Of a stretch of 64,000 bases of DNA, positions 23,866 through 33,058 are shown piece by piece; the stretch's first letter is position 1; each line of letters starts with the position of its first letter. Under the pieces are notes generated by a model, which saw only the letters and a list, made by a program, of their open reading frames with translations, made no database searches and had not been told where the DNA came from. The stretch lies in the NCBI GenBank assembly GCA_048173955.1, contig DBEYOB010000022.1, positions 8,491 through 72,490 on the forward strand, read 5' to 3'. Origin of the DNA: CAZUFB01 sp048173955 (GTDB taxonomy: Bacteria > Actinomycetota > Coriobacteriia > Coriobacteriales > UMGS124). A program made the position numbers and the translations under genes.

Positions 23866-25307
23866 TCACCTACGACCTCGACCGGCGTGCGCCTCACCAG
23901 CCCAAGTACGAGTATCTCTACCGCTGCATCCGCACGGACATCCGCGCGGGGACGCTGCCGCCCGGCATGCGCCTCCCCTCGAAGCGCGCGCTCGCCGAGC
24001 ACCTCGCCGTGAGCGTGAGCACCATCGAGCACGCGTACGACACGCTCGCGAGCGAGGGGTACGTCGAGGCGCGCCCGGGCAGCGGGTTCTACGTCGCGGC
24101 ACACCAGGAGGCGGGCTCCGCCGCTCCCGCGGACGACGAGGGGCGCTCGCCCGGGTGCGGGGAGCAGGCGGGGGAGGACCGTGCTTCCGATACGATCGAC
24201 TTCAAGGCCAACTGGTGCAGCATGAGCCTGTTCCCGGCGGAGACGTGGGCGCGCATGATGCGCAAGGTGCTCTCCGACCGCAGCCCCGAGCTGTTCGAGA
24301 CGGTCCCCTTCAACGGCCTGTGCGAACTCAGGAGCGCCATTGCGGGCTACCTCTACGAGTTCAAGGGCATCAGGACGACGCCCGACAACATCGTGGTGGG
24401 CGCGGGGACCGAGTACCTCTACGGTAAGCTATTGCAGCTGTTCGGCCCCAACGCCGTCATTGCGATCGGCGACCCCGGTTACAAGAAGCTCGCCGACATC
24501 TCGCGCAACTCGGGCGTGCTGTGGGACTACATCCCGCTCGACAGCGAGGGCCCCGACGTGCGTCGGCTCGCCGCGGGCGGCGCCGACGCGGTGCACGTCT
24601 CGCCGGCGAATATCTTCCCCACGGGCATCGTCATGACGGCGGAGCGGCGCGCCGAGATGCTTGCGTGGCTTCACGCCCGGCCGGGCCGTTACCTCATCGA
24701 GGACGACTACGACAGCGAGCTGCGCTTTTCGGGGCGCGCCCTACCCACCCTGTTCACGCAGGACGCCTCGGGCGGGGTCGTGTACCTCAACACGTTCTCC
24801 AAGACGCTCGTGCCGTCGTTGCGCATCTCGTACATGGTGCTGCCCGACACCCTCATGGAGCTCTACCGCAGCCAGCTCAGCTTCTATTCGTGCACGGTGT
24901 CGAGCTTCGAGCAGCTCGCGCTGGCGCGGTTCATCTCGGAGGGGCATTTCGAGCGGCACATCAACCGCCTGCGCCGCTACTACGGCCGGCAGCGCGCCGT
25001 GGCGATCGAGGCGTTCGAGACGTCGCCCCTCGCCTCCGTTGCCGAGGTGAAGGCACCCGACGTGGGCACCCACCTGCTTCTTGCGGTGCGCACGGGCATG
25101 TCGGACGACGCCGTGAAGCGCGAGGCGCGCCGCCGGGGCATGAACCTGGCGATGCTCTCGGACTATTGCGTGCACCCCGTGGCGCGCTATGCCCACAACG
25201 TGGTGGTGAACTTTGCCAGCATCGAGCCGGAGCGCCTGCAGCGCGCGGTCGACCTGCTCGCTGACGTCTTTCGGGGCGACATCGAGCGTGCGGGCCGCAG
25301 CACCTGA
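23862..25307 (+). CDS. MocR-type GntR/aminotransferase transcriptional regulator
   Basis: A 481-residue protein starting at a GTG that shares GTGA with the kinase stop codon. The N-terminal GntR winged helix (residues 1-80) reads GTLPPGMRLPSKRALAEHLA and then VSVSTIEHAYDTLASEGYVE. After an acidic, Gly-rich linker, an aminotransferase class I fold follows, with the PLP lysine in NTFSKTLVPSLR (about 314). MocR/PdxR proteins use bound PLP to sense amino compounds or vitamin B6 and regulate nearby genes. Coupling to a sensor kinase is unusual. It has no pyridoxine synthesis gene beside it, so its target is unclear; the aldehyde dehydrogenase downstream is one candidate. Confidence 0.92.
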   Translation: MITYDLDRRAPHQPKYEYLYRCIRTDIRAGTLPPGMRLPSKRALAEHLAVSVSTIEHAYDTLASEGYVEARPGSGFYVAAHQEAGSAAPADDEGRSPGCGEQAGEDRASDTIDFKANWCSMSLFPAETWARMMRKVLSDRSPELFETVPFNGLCELRSAIAGYLYEFKGIRTTPDNIVVGAGTEYLYGKLLQLFGPNAVIAIGDPGYKKLADISRNSGVLWDYIPLDSEGPDVRRLAAGGADAVHVSPANIFPTGIVMTAERRAEMLAWLHARPGRYLIEDDYDSELRFSGRALPTLFTQDASGGVVYLNTFSKTLVPSLRISYMVLPDTLMELYRSQLSFYSCTVSSFEQLALARFISEGHFERHINRLRRYYGRQRAVAIEAFETSPLASVAEVKAPDVGTHLLLAVRTGMSDDAVKREARRRGMNLAMLSDYCVHPVARYAHNVVVNFASIEPERLQRAVDLLADVFRGDIERAGRST

Positions 25308-25443
25308 TTTGCGGCCCGCCGGCCGTGGGGTTCCCGCTGGTCGCGAGGTGCCGGTCGCACGGGGGCACCGCGGGTGCTGGCCGAGAGGGCACCCGCTGTC
25401 TGTGCGGGCGTCCGCTGGCTGCTTGGGAATCCGCCAGCCGCGC

Positions 25444-25507
25444 GGTCGTTTTGGCGCTGAGTGCGTGTTTCTGGAAAAGTGTTGGTCATTTCGCCAGCGA
25501 GTGCATG
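25444..25507 (+). repeat. Family-C array, locus 1, plus-strand half (2 units)
   Basis: Two 24-bp units (25444-25467 and 25484-25507) each begin GGTC and end GAGTGCGTG or GAGTGCATG. They are 40 bp apart and separated by TTTCTGGAAAAGTGTT, a spacer nearly the same at 41630-41645. They face the minus-strand array at 25611-25777. Confidence 0.75.
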
Positions 25508-25610
25508 CTGATTTGAAGGCTCTGCCAGAGCCACGAATCGCGTGCATCCTCCCTACCTGGCCATTTACGTACATGGTTCGGGAAGGGGCGGCGCGCGGTG
25601 CCGGTTTCCG

Positions 25611-25777
25611 CATGCACTCACTGGCTATATGACCAACAGTTTTCCCAAAGCACGCACTCGGCGCTTATTTGACCATGCCCGCCGCCCAAACCACGCATTC
25701 GGCACCTGTTTGACCGCTCTCGCCACCCGTGTCCCATCGCCCGCCGCCCAAACCACGCACTCGGCGCCCGTTTGACC
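25611..25777 (-). repeat. Family-C array, locus 1, minus-strand half (4 units)
   Basis: Four 24-bp units on the minus strand (25611-25634, 25651-25674, 25692-25715, 25754-25777), start-to-start 40, 41 and 62 bp. Each reads GGTC at one end and a GAGTGCGTG-like end at the other; the innermost ends in GTGCATG. Two outer linkers contain TTTGGGCGGCGGGC. The rest of the 25308-26087 gap shows no gene. Confidence 0.75.
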
Positions 25778-26087
25778 TGCCTATCAGCCTGACTGCCTGC
25801 CGCCCGCCGGTTGCCCCTCGACATCCGACCTTATTTTATGTGCTAGCTATTAATGGCAATTCTCAGGTCGGTAACGACATTCACCGATAAGAAACAGCAT
25901 CCAACAGGCCATTCTCTCCATCTTCACATCAATCGTGCGAAACCCCTCCAAAACCGACCCGACTTTTTTGTCACGCTCCGGGGCTGCATTTCCCCGAGGC
26001 GGGGACGTACCGTTGTGCGCAGCGTTATCGACCGCGCCGCGCGCCGTTGCGGTCCCCCCGTTGCGGCCCCAAGAGAAAGGTCTGGCC

Positions 26088-27572
<1,485 letters not shown>

Positions 27573-27647
27573 ACGCCGAGCTCGCCGCGGCGGCATCGGC
27601 GCGGCATAGCAAGGTTCAGGGGGAGGCGGCCCCATGTCCCCCATGCG

Positions 27648-27700
27648 AGGCCCCGTCGGTACGGCGACGTCCTGTCGCTTGGCCGGCGGGGCCTTGTTTG
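27648..27700 (+). terminator. Terminator after aldehyde dehydrogenase gene
   Basis: AGGCCCCGTCGG (27648-27659) pairs with CCGGCGGGGCCT (27683-27694) with one wobble around a 23-nt loop, followed by TGTTTGG. Confidence 0.6.
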
Positions 27701-27762
27701 GTGGCTGCTTTCTGAGTTAGCGGCGTTTTTGGGGCTCATTCGTTCTGTTTTAGCGGCATATG

Positions 27763-28404
27763 TTATCCGGCGCGATACACGAGCACCGTCTCCCGTGGGT
27801 CGCCACCGCCGAACAGGTCGCGGCAGTCGATGCGTGCGTCGGGGTCGGCCGCGAGCCAGGGCGTCTGAGCTAGCAGGTCGAGGTAGGCGTCGTCGGGGTA
27901 GTAGAGGAGCACGGCCGCCGTGCGCGGGGCGTCCGCAAGCGAGCGGCGGATGCGCTCGAGCACCTGCGCGAACACCTCGACCGAAAACGGGTTGAAGAAG
28001 TAGAAGCGGTCCGCTTCCTGCGGTGGGTCGTACGCTGCGGCGTCGGCGAGCTCGAACGCGACGCGGTCTGCGGCGTAGGGCCCCTGCAGGAAGGGCGCCG
28101 CGCGGCGGTTGCGCCGCGCCGCCTCGAGCAGCAGCGGGTCGCGCTCGACGCCGACACTGCGACAGCGTGCCTGGTAGGCAAGGTAGAGCCCCACCCGCCC
28201 CTTGCCGCACCCGTAGTCCACGAGCAGGTTGCGCTTGCCCGCCAGGCCGCTGTTGGCCAGCCGCTCGAGCACCGCGTAGGGCGTGGGCTCGTAGGGGTTG
28301 CTGTCCTGGGTGGCGTGCGACTCGTCGCGCCCGGTGGTGCGGATGCCGAGCAGCGCGTCCATGCGCAGCTCGAAGGCCTCGGTCGTGTCGGTGCGCGGGG
28401 GCAT
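27763..28404 (-). CDS. Class I SAM-dependent methyltransferase
   Basis: A 213-residue Rossmann methyltransferase with AGGA 7 nt before the ATG. SAM motif I is LLVDYGCGKGRVGLYLA (about 60-76), followed by GVERDPLLLEAARRN and, near motif IV, FYFFNPFSVEVF, where NPF may play the part of a catalytic NPPF-like motif, although that spacing is not typical. The N-terminus (RMDALLGIRTTGRDESH) resembles small methyltransferases of unknown target in Firmicutes and Actinobacteria. It is convergent with the aldehyde dehydrogenase and separated by a terminator. Target unknown. Confidence 0.82.
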   Translation of the reverse strand: MPPRTDTTEAFELRMDALLGIRTTGRDESHATQDSNPYEPTPYAVLERLANSGLAGKRNLLVDYGCGKGRVGLYLAYQARCRSVGVERDPLLLEAARRNRRAAPFLQGPYAADRVAFELADAAAYDPPQEADRFYFFNPFSVEVFAQVLERIRRSLADAPRTAAVLLYYPDDAYLDLLAQTPWLAADPDARIDCRDLFGGGDPRETVLVYRAG

Positions 28405-28511
28405 GGCGGGTCCTGTTCTCGACGGTTTGGGTGCGCTGCCGGTTCGCGGGCAAGCATAGCATGCCGCTGCGGCGCGGACGCTCCGCATGCTGTCGGCGCC
28501 CCGTCCCGGAA

Positions 28512-28639
28512 CGGCTGTGCGGGCTGACACGTGTCTCATTTTCGGAAAACCCTCAAGTAGGCAGATGGGCGACCAGGCATTTTCCGCCAAACCCTCAACC
28601 CACTTGACGATAATCAATCGTAGTCAGCCCGCACAGCCG
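28512..28639. repeat. 128-bp element with perfect 17-bp terminal inverted repeats (family A, copy 2)
   Basis: CGGCTGTGCGGGCTGAC at 28512-28528 is exactly complementary to 28623-28639. Inside the left end ACACGTGTCTCATTTTC and GAAAACCCTCAAGT match the copy at 3278-3395. No coding capacity. It resembles a miniature inverted-repeat element. Confidence 0.7.
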
Positions 28640-28800
28640 AAATTACCCCGCCCCGCTGCCCGCAGCCGGCCCGCCCCGCTGCCCGCCCGCGGCCTCCCTT
28701 ACACAACTGCAAGCCGCCGGCAAGCTCCTTCGATGGCACGCCGCGCCCCGTACGGGCATTCTGGTAGGCGTACGATGGCATCCGTTTGGCGCCCGCCCGG

Positions 28801-28851
28801 CCGTCTGGACCGCCCGTCTGGCCGTCCGGACCGCCGGACTCGTCCGTCCGG
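28801..28851 (+). repeat. Short imperfect CCGTCTGG/CCGTCCGG tandem repeat
   Basis: Five or so degenerate copies of an 8- to 12-bp GC-rich unit lie 45 bp before the ABC transporter ATPase gene. It is probably slippage-prone low-complexity DNA; no regulatory role can be assigned. Confidence 0.45.
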
Positions 28852-28896
28852 GGCGCGAGGCAGGTGCGGGGCCTGCGATACGAAGGGAGACCGCCC

Positions 28897-29664
28897 ATGG
28901 CTGCGGTTCTGGAGGTCAAGAACGTCGAGAAGGTCTACGGGGGCCGCGGGTCGTCGACCCGGGCGCTCGCGGGGGTGTCGTTTTCGGTCGAGAAGGGCGA
29001 CTACGTGGGCATCATGGGCGCGTCGGGCTCCGGCAAGACCACGCTGCTCAACTGCATCGCCACCATCGACGTCCCCACGAGCGGCGCGGTGCTCATCAAC
29101 GGGCAGGACGTCACGCGCATGTCGCCCCGCCAGCTCTCCGACTTCCGCCGAGAGCAGCTCGGCTTCGTGTTCCAGGACGCCAACCTGCTCGACACGCTCA
29201 CGGCGCGCGAGAACATCGCCCTGCCGCTCACCATCGGCCGCGTCGCGCCCAGGCAGATCCGTGAGCGCGTCGAGGGCATGGCGGCCATGCTCGGCATCGA
29301 GGCTGTGCTCGACAAGTATCCCTACCAGATGTCGGGCGGCCAGCGCCAGCGCGTGGCGGCGGCGCGCGCCATGGTGGGCGACCCCAAGCTCGTGCTCGCC
29401 GACGAGCCCACCGGCGCGCTCGACTCCAAGAACGCCAAGCTTTTGCTCGAGTGCTTCGACATGCTCAACGAGCGCCTCGGCGCCACCATCCTCATGGTGA
29501 CGCACGACTCGTTTGCCGCGAGCTACTGCAAGCGGGTCGTGTTCATCCGCGACGGCAAGGTGTTTACCGAGGTCGTGCGCGGGGCCGCCACGCGCAGGCA
29601 GTTCTTCGACCGCATCATGGAGGTCGTGGCGGTCATCGGGGGTGACCAGAGCGATGCTCGCTAA
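28897..29664 (+). CDS. ABC transporter ATP-binding protein, BceA/MacB type
   Basis: A 255-residue ATPase with AAGGGAGA before the ATG. Walker A is GASGSGKT (41-48), the signature MSGGQRQRV, and Walker B LVLADEPTGALDS, the DEPTGALD form being typical of the LolD/MacB/BceA branch. It overlaps the permease gene by 11 nt, and the pair forms a BceAB-like transporter implicated in resistance to cell-wall-active peptides or in lipid-linked cargo release. The likely regulator pair (20745 and 22711) lies 5-8 kb upstream instead of adjacent. Confidence 0.95.
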   Translation: MAAVLEVKNVEKVYGGRGSSTRALAGVSFSVEKGDYVGIMGASGSGKTTLLNCIATIDVPTSGAVLINGQDVTRMSPRQLSDFRREQLGFVFQDANLLDTLTARENIALPLTIGRVAPRQIRERVEGMAAMLGIEAVLDKYPYQMSGGQRQRVAAARAMVGDPKLVLADEPTGALDSKNAKLLLECFDMLNERLGATILMVTHDSFAASYCKRVVFIRDGKVFTEVVRGAATRRQFFDRIMEVVAVIGGDQSDAR

Positions 29665-31822
29665 ACTCGCCCTCGGCAACGTCCGCAAGTCGGCGCGCGA
29701 CTATGCGGTGTACTTCGTGACCATCGTGCTCGGCGTCGCGGTGTTCTACGCGTTCAACACGATTTCCGACCAGGCCGACTTCTTGAGCGGCTCGGCCGGC
29801 GACCTGCTCGAGGCGCTCGGCGGCATCATGCTCGGGCTCACGGTGTTCTTGGCGCTCGTCCTGGGCTTCCTCATGGTGTACGCCAACAACTACCTCGTGC
29901 GCCGGCGCAAGCGCGAGCTCGGCCTGTACCAGGTGCTCGGCATGCGGCGGGGCCAGGTCTCGGCCGTGCTTGCGCTTGAGACGCTCGTCGCCTCGGCGGC
30001 GTCGTTCGTGGCGGGTATCGTGCTCGGCGTCCTGCTCTCGCAGTTGCTCGTGTTCGTGACGGCGGCGCTGTTCCAGAGCCGCGTGGACTACTTCACGTTC
30101 CGCTTCTCGCCCTACGCGTTCTTCCTCACCCTGGGGTGCTTCGCCGTGATGTTCGCGGTGATGCTCCTGTTCAACCTGCGCGCCATCCGCAAGGTGCGCC
30201 TCGTGGAGCTCATGGAGAGCGAGCGGGTGAACGAGGACATCAAGGTGCGCAGCCTGCCGCTCGCCGTGGCGCTGTTCCTCGCGGGTGCCGCGCTCATCGC
30301 CGCCGCCTACGTGCGCCTGCTGCGCGACGGTCTGCCCATCTACGGCACCGAGAACGGCGAGGGCGTGCAGTTCGCCATCACCACCGTCATGGTCGTGGTG
30401 GGCACCCTGCTGTTCTTCTACGCGCTCTCGGGCTTTCTGCTGTCGCTCGTGCGCCGCGCGGGCTCGGTGTACTGGAGCGGGCTCAACATGTTCACGCTGC
30501 GCCAGCTCAACGCCAAGATCAACACCGCGTCGGTCTCGATGGCGGTCATCTCGCTCATCCTGTTCCTCGCCATCACGAGCGTGACGGGCGGCATGAGCAT
30601 CTGCAACACGATGAACCGCATGCTCGACCAGCATACCCCCTACGACGCCTCGCTGAGCGTGGTGCACTTCGGCGAGGAGGGGCTCAACTCGCTGCCCATG
30701 GGTGCCGACGGCGAGCCGGCCGAGGGCTACACGGTGGCGCAGGAGGAGCACGACGTGGCCGCGATGCTCGTCGACGGCGGTTACGACCTGGGCTCCATCG
30801 GCACCTACGTGCAGTCGACCCTGCGCGACGGGTCCACGGGCGACGGCGCCGAGGGGCTCGACATGATGCGCATTGCGCAGGAGACCGGTGCGGAAATTCC
30901 TTCGGCGCTGCGCAGCTCGATCGCGATGTCAGGCGACCGGACGGGCACCCTCGACGTGCTCTCGCAGAGCGACTACGCCGCCGTCCGCGCCTTCCTGGGG
31001 CTCGACCCCATCGAGATGGGGGAGGACGAGTACCTGTTCACCACCGATATCGGCGACACGATGGGCGCGTTCTACCGGGGTGTTGTGGATTCCGGGTACA
31101 CCATCGAGATGGGCGGCCGCACCCTGACGCCGTGCGCGGAGGGCGTGGTGGGCGACCGGTCGGCGACCCTGATGAACAACCCCGCAGGCACCAACTACGG
31201 CACGGTCGTGCTGCCCGACGACATCGCTTCGCAGTTCGCGCCCTACATGACCTTCCTCAACGTGGACTACACCGTTCCGACCGAAGAGGGCGACGCCTAC
31301 TTCGACGCGATGGGCGACCCTGACACCTCCGGCATCTTCGTCGAGGACGGCAAGACGTTCGCCTACATCGGGACCATCGTCACCGCCACGACCAACTACG
31401 AGTCCTCGGCCGGCATGACGGGCATCATCAGCTACATGGCCATCTACATCGGTTTTGTGCTCGTCATCTCCTGCGCCGCCATCCTCGCGATCCAGCAGCT
31501 CTCGGCGGCGAGCGACGCGCAAGGCAGCTACCGGCTGCTCTCCGAGCTCGGGTGCCCGCGGCGCCTCATGTACCGCTCGCTGCTTGTGCAGACGTGCGTC
31601 TACTTCCTGTTTCCGCTCGCGGTGGGCCTTGCCCACAGCCTCGTGGCACTGCGGGTGGTGACCGACGTGGTGGCGCTCTTCGGCAACCTCGACATCACGA
31701 CCTCGGCGCTCATGACCGGAGGGCTGTTCGTGGTGGTGTACGGAGGCTATCTGCTCGTGACGTATCGGGTGGCGCGCGGCGTGATCCGTCAGGGCATGGT
31801 GGGCGCGCGGCGGGTCGAGTAA
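29654..31822 (+). CDS. FtsX-like ABC permease, BceB type
   Basis: A 722-residue permease with one N-terminal helix plus an FtsX core (about 60-210: LVRRRKRELGLYQVLGMRRGQ), further helices, a large extracellular domain of roughly 220 residues (about 325-590) and a C-terminal FtsX-like unit (AIQQLSAASDAQGSYRLLSELGCPRR). This ten-helix plan with one big external domain between helices 7 and 8 is characteristic of BceB/VraG. The start ATG is inside the ATPase gene (11-nt overlap). With a BceS-like kinase it would form a sensor-transporter complex; that partnership is inferred. Confidence 0.93.
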   Translation: MLAKLALGNVRKSARDYAVYFVTIVLGVAVFYAFNTISDQADFLSGSAGDLLEALGGIMLGLTVFLALVLGFLMVYANNYLVRRRKRELGLYQVLGMRRGQVSAVLALETLVASAASFVAGIVLGVLLSQLLVFVTAALFQSRVDYFTFRFSPYAFFLTLGCFAVMFAVMLLFNLRAIRKVRLVELMESERVNEDIKVRSLPLAVALFLAGAALIAAAYVRLLRDGLPIYGTENGEGVQFAITTVMVVVGTLLFFYALSGFLLSLVRRAGSVYWSGLNMFTLRQLNAKINTASVSMAVISLILFLAITSVTGGMSICNTMNRMLDQHTPYDASLSVVHFGEEGLNSLPMGADGEPAEGYTVAQEEHDVAAMLVDGGYDLGSIGTYVQSTLRDGSTGDGAEGLDMMRIAQETGAEIPSALRSSIAMSGDRTGTLDVLSQSDYAAVRAFLGLDPIEMGEDEYLFTTDIGDTMGAFYRGVVDSGYTIEMGGRTLTPCAEGVVGDRSATLMNNPAGTNYGTVVLPDDIASQFAPYMTFLNVDYTVPTEEGDAYFDAMGDPDTSGIFVEDGKTFAYIGTIVTATTNYESSAGMTGIISYMAIYIGFVLVISCAAILAIQQLSAASDAQGSYRLLSELGCPRRLMYRSLLVQTCVYFLFPLAVGLAHSLVALRVVTDVVALFGNLDITTSALMTGGLFVVVYGGYLLVTYRVARGVIRQGMVGARRVE

Positions 31823-31838
31823 GGGGGTTCCGCAGTTT

Positions 31839-31882
31839 CGCAGGGCGCCTCTGGCTGGCACGGTGGCCGAGGGCGCCCTGCG
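31839..31882 (+). terminator. Hairpin after the ABC permease gene
   Basis: CGCAGGGCGCC (31839-31849) pairs perfectly over 11 bp with GGCGCCCTGCG (31872-31882). No immediate U-run follows; a T-rich stretch begins only at about 31913. Confidence 0.5.
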
Positions 31883-31953
31883 GCTGGGAAATTCCCCGAT
31901 TCGTAAACTCATTTTTTGGTTGAAAAAGTCTTTCATATTTATGGATATTTTAT

Positions 31954-31992
31954 TACAATACAGGTAAACACATATTGCAGAACGATATGTGT
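31954..31992 (+). promoter_or_regulatory. -10 box and 8-bp palindrome upstream of LuxR-4
   Basis: TACAAT (31954-31959), with a weak TTTCAT 17 bp upstream, lies in a strikingly AT-rich segment (31905-32000). A perfect inverted repeat ACACATAT / ATATGTGT (31968-31975 and 31985-31992) follows at the expected transcription start, a plausible operator. Confidence 0.45.
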
Positions 31993-32083
31993 GTTTGTAA
32001 CAACATGCGACGCGTCGCCAAGAGAGCAACTCAAAGTGCGGTGCCGTGCCCGGCAACGGTTTGCCGCACAGATTGGTGGCACC

Positions 32084-33058
32084 ATGGACGCCGATTACCT
32101 TGCGCGCGTCACGTCGCTCTGCGTTCCCGCCTTCTACTTCGACTGCGTCGCCGCCGCGGCGATGCACAGCGCCGACCCGCTTGTCGCCGTGATTGCCCCG
32201 TTCTACTACGCCGGGGCGCTTCTGCTGCTCGCCTCCGCCGCGGTTCGCTGCCTGTTCGTCCGCATCGTCAGCATGCGGTTGGTTTTCGCGCTCGGCTCGG
32301 CGCTCCTCGCGCTGATCGGCGCGGCGTGCTGTTTTTGGGGGCGGCTGTGGGTCTCCCCGGTCGTGCTGTACATCCTGCTGTGGGGCATCGGGCTGCAGTT
32401 TTGCGCGAACGCGCTCGTCTGGTGCGCGGGGCTTGCGTGGACGAGATACCTCCCCGCCCTGGCTGCCATGGCCGTGTTTGCCTGCATGGGCGGTGCGCTC
32501 GGGGCGTTTCTTGCCCCGCGGATTGACTCCCTGGTCGGCCTGCAGGACTTGGTCTTCGCGGGGCTCGCCGTCGGGTCCGTGCTCGAGCTGCTGCTGAAGA
32601 TGCGGCTGTGCATGGCGGCGGGCCCCGTGAAGGACGATGCGGCCTGCCCGAGTGAGGGGTCGCAGATTACGCAGGTGGCAGAGCCGCCCGCGGAACCCGT
32701 TCCGATTCCGGCCGCCGACCCGCCCCCGGCCTCCGATGCGCCGACCACGGCGCGGGAGGTTCTGGCCAAGTACGACGACATGTGCCGGTGGCTGATCGAG
32801 ACGTTCCGGCTTACTAAGCGCGAGGGCGACGTCCTGTTCTTTGTCGCGCGCGGCTACAAAGCCGCCTACTGCGCGCATGCGCTCGGCATCGCCGAGACGA
32901 CGGTGCGCAGCCATATCCGCAGCATATACAGCAAGACGGGGGTCTACACGAGCGACGGGCTCATCAGCATGGTCGAGAGTTACCTGGAAGGAGAGGGCCG
33001 TCGGGCGCCTACCGAGGAGACGTCCCGTCGCCGGCAGCCAGCTCGACCGCGTCGATGA
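32084..33058 (+). CDS. Small LuxR-family regulator with six-helix membrane domain (LuxR-4)
   Basis: A 324-residue protein when started at the ATG of MDADYLARVTSL (weak GGTGG site). About six hydrophobic segments occupy residues 12-180, half the number in the other LuxR proteins here. A Pro/Ala-rich linker (EPPAEPVPIPAADPPPAS) and then a LuxR HTH follow (ETFRLTKREGDVLFFVARGY through TTVRSHIRSIYSKTGVYT). The basic C-terminal tail overlaps the 3' end of LuxR-5 by 50 nt on the opposite strand. An AT-rich promoter with an 8-bp palindrome precedes it. Signal and target are unknown; the nearby ABC pair or flavoprotein C are possible targets. Confidence 0.85.
   Translation: MDADYLARVTSLCVPAFYFDCVAAAAMHSADPLVAVIAPFYYAGALLLLASAAVRCLFVRIVSMRLVFALGSALLALIGAACCFWGRLWVSPVVLYILLWGIGLQFCANALVWCAGLAWTRYLPALAAMAVFACMGGALGAFLAPRIDSLVGLQDLVFAGLAVGSVLELLLKMRLCMAAGPVKDDAACPSEGSQITQVAEPPAEPVPIPAADPPPASDAPTTAREVLAKYDDMCRWLIETFRLTKREGDVLFFVARGYKAAYCAHALGIAETTVRSHIRSIYSKTGVYTSDGLISMVESYLEGEGRRAPTEETSRRRQPARPRR

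Noticed and set aside
25444..25777. CRISPR-like spacing of 24-bp repeats
   Set aside because: Linkers are only 16-17 bp and partly conserved between loci, units occur in both orientations, and no cas genes are near. It is not a CRISPR array.
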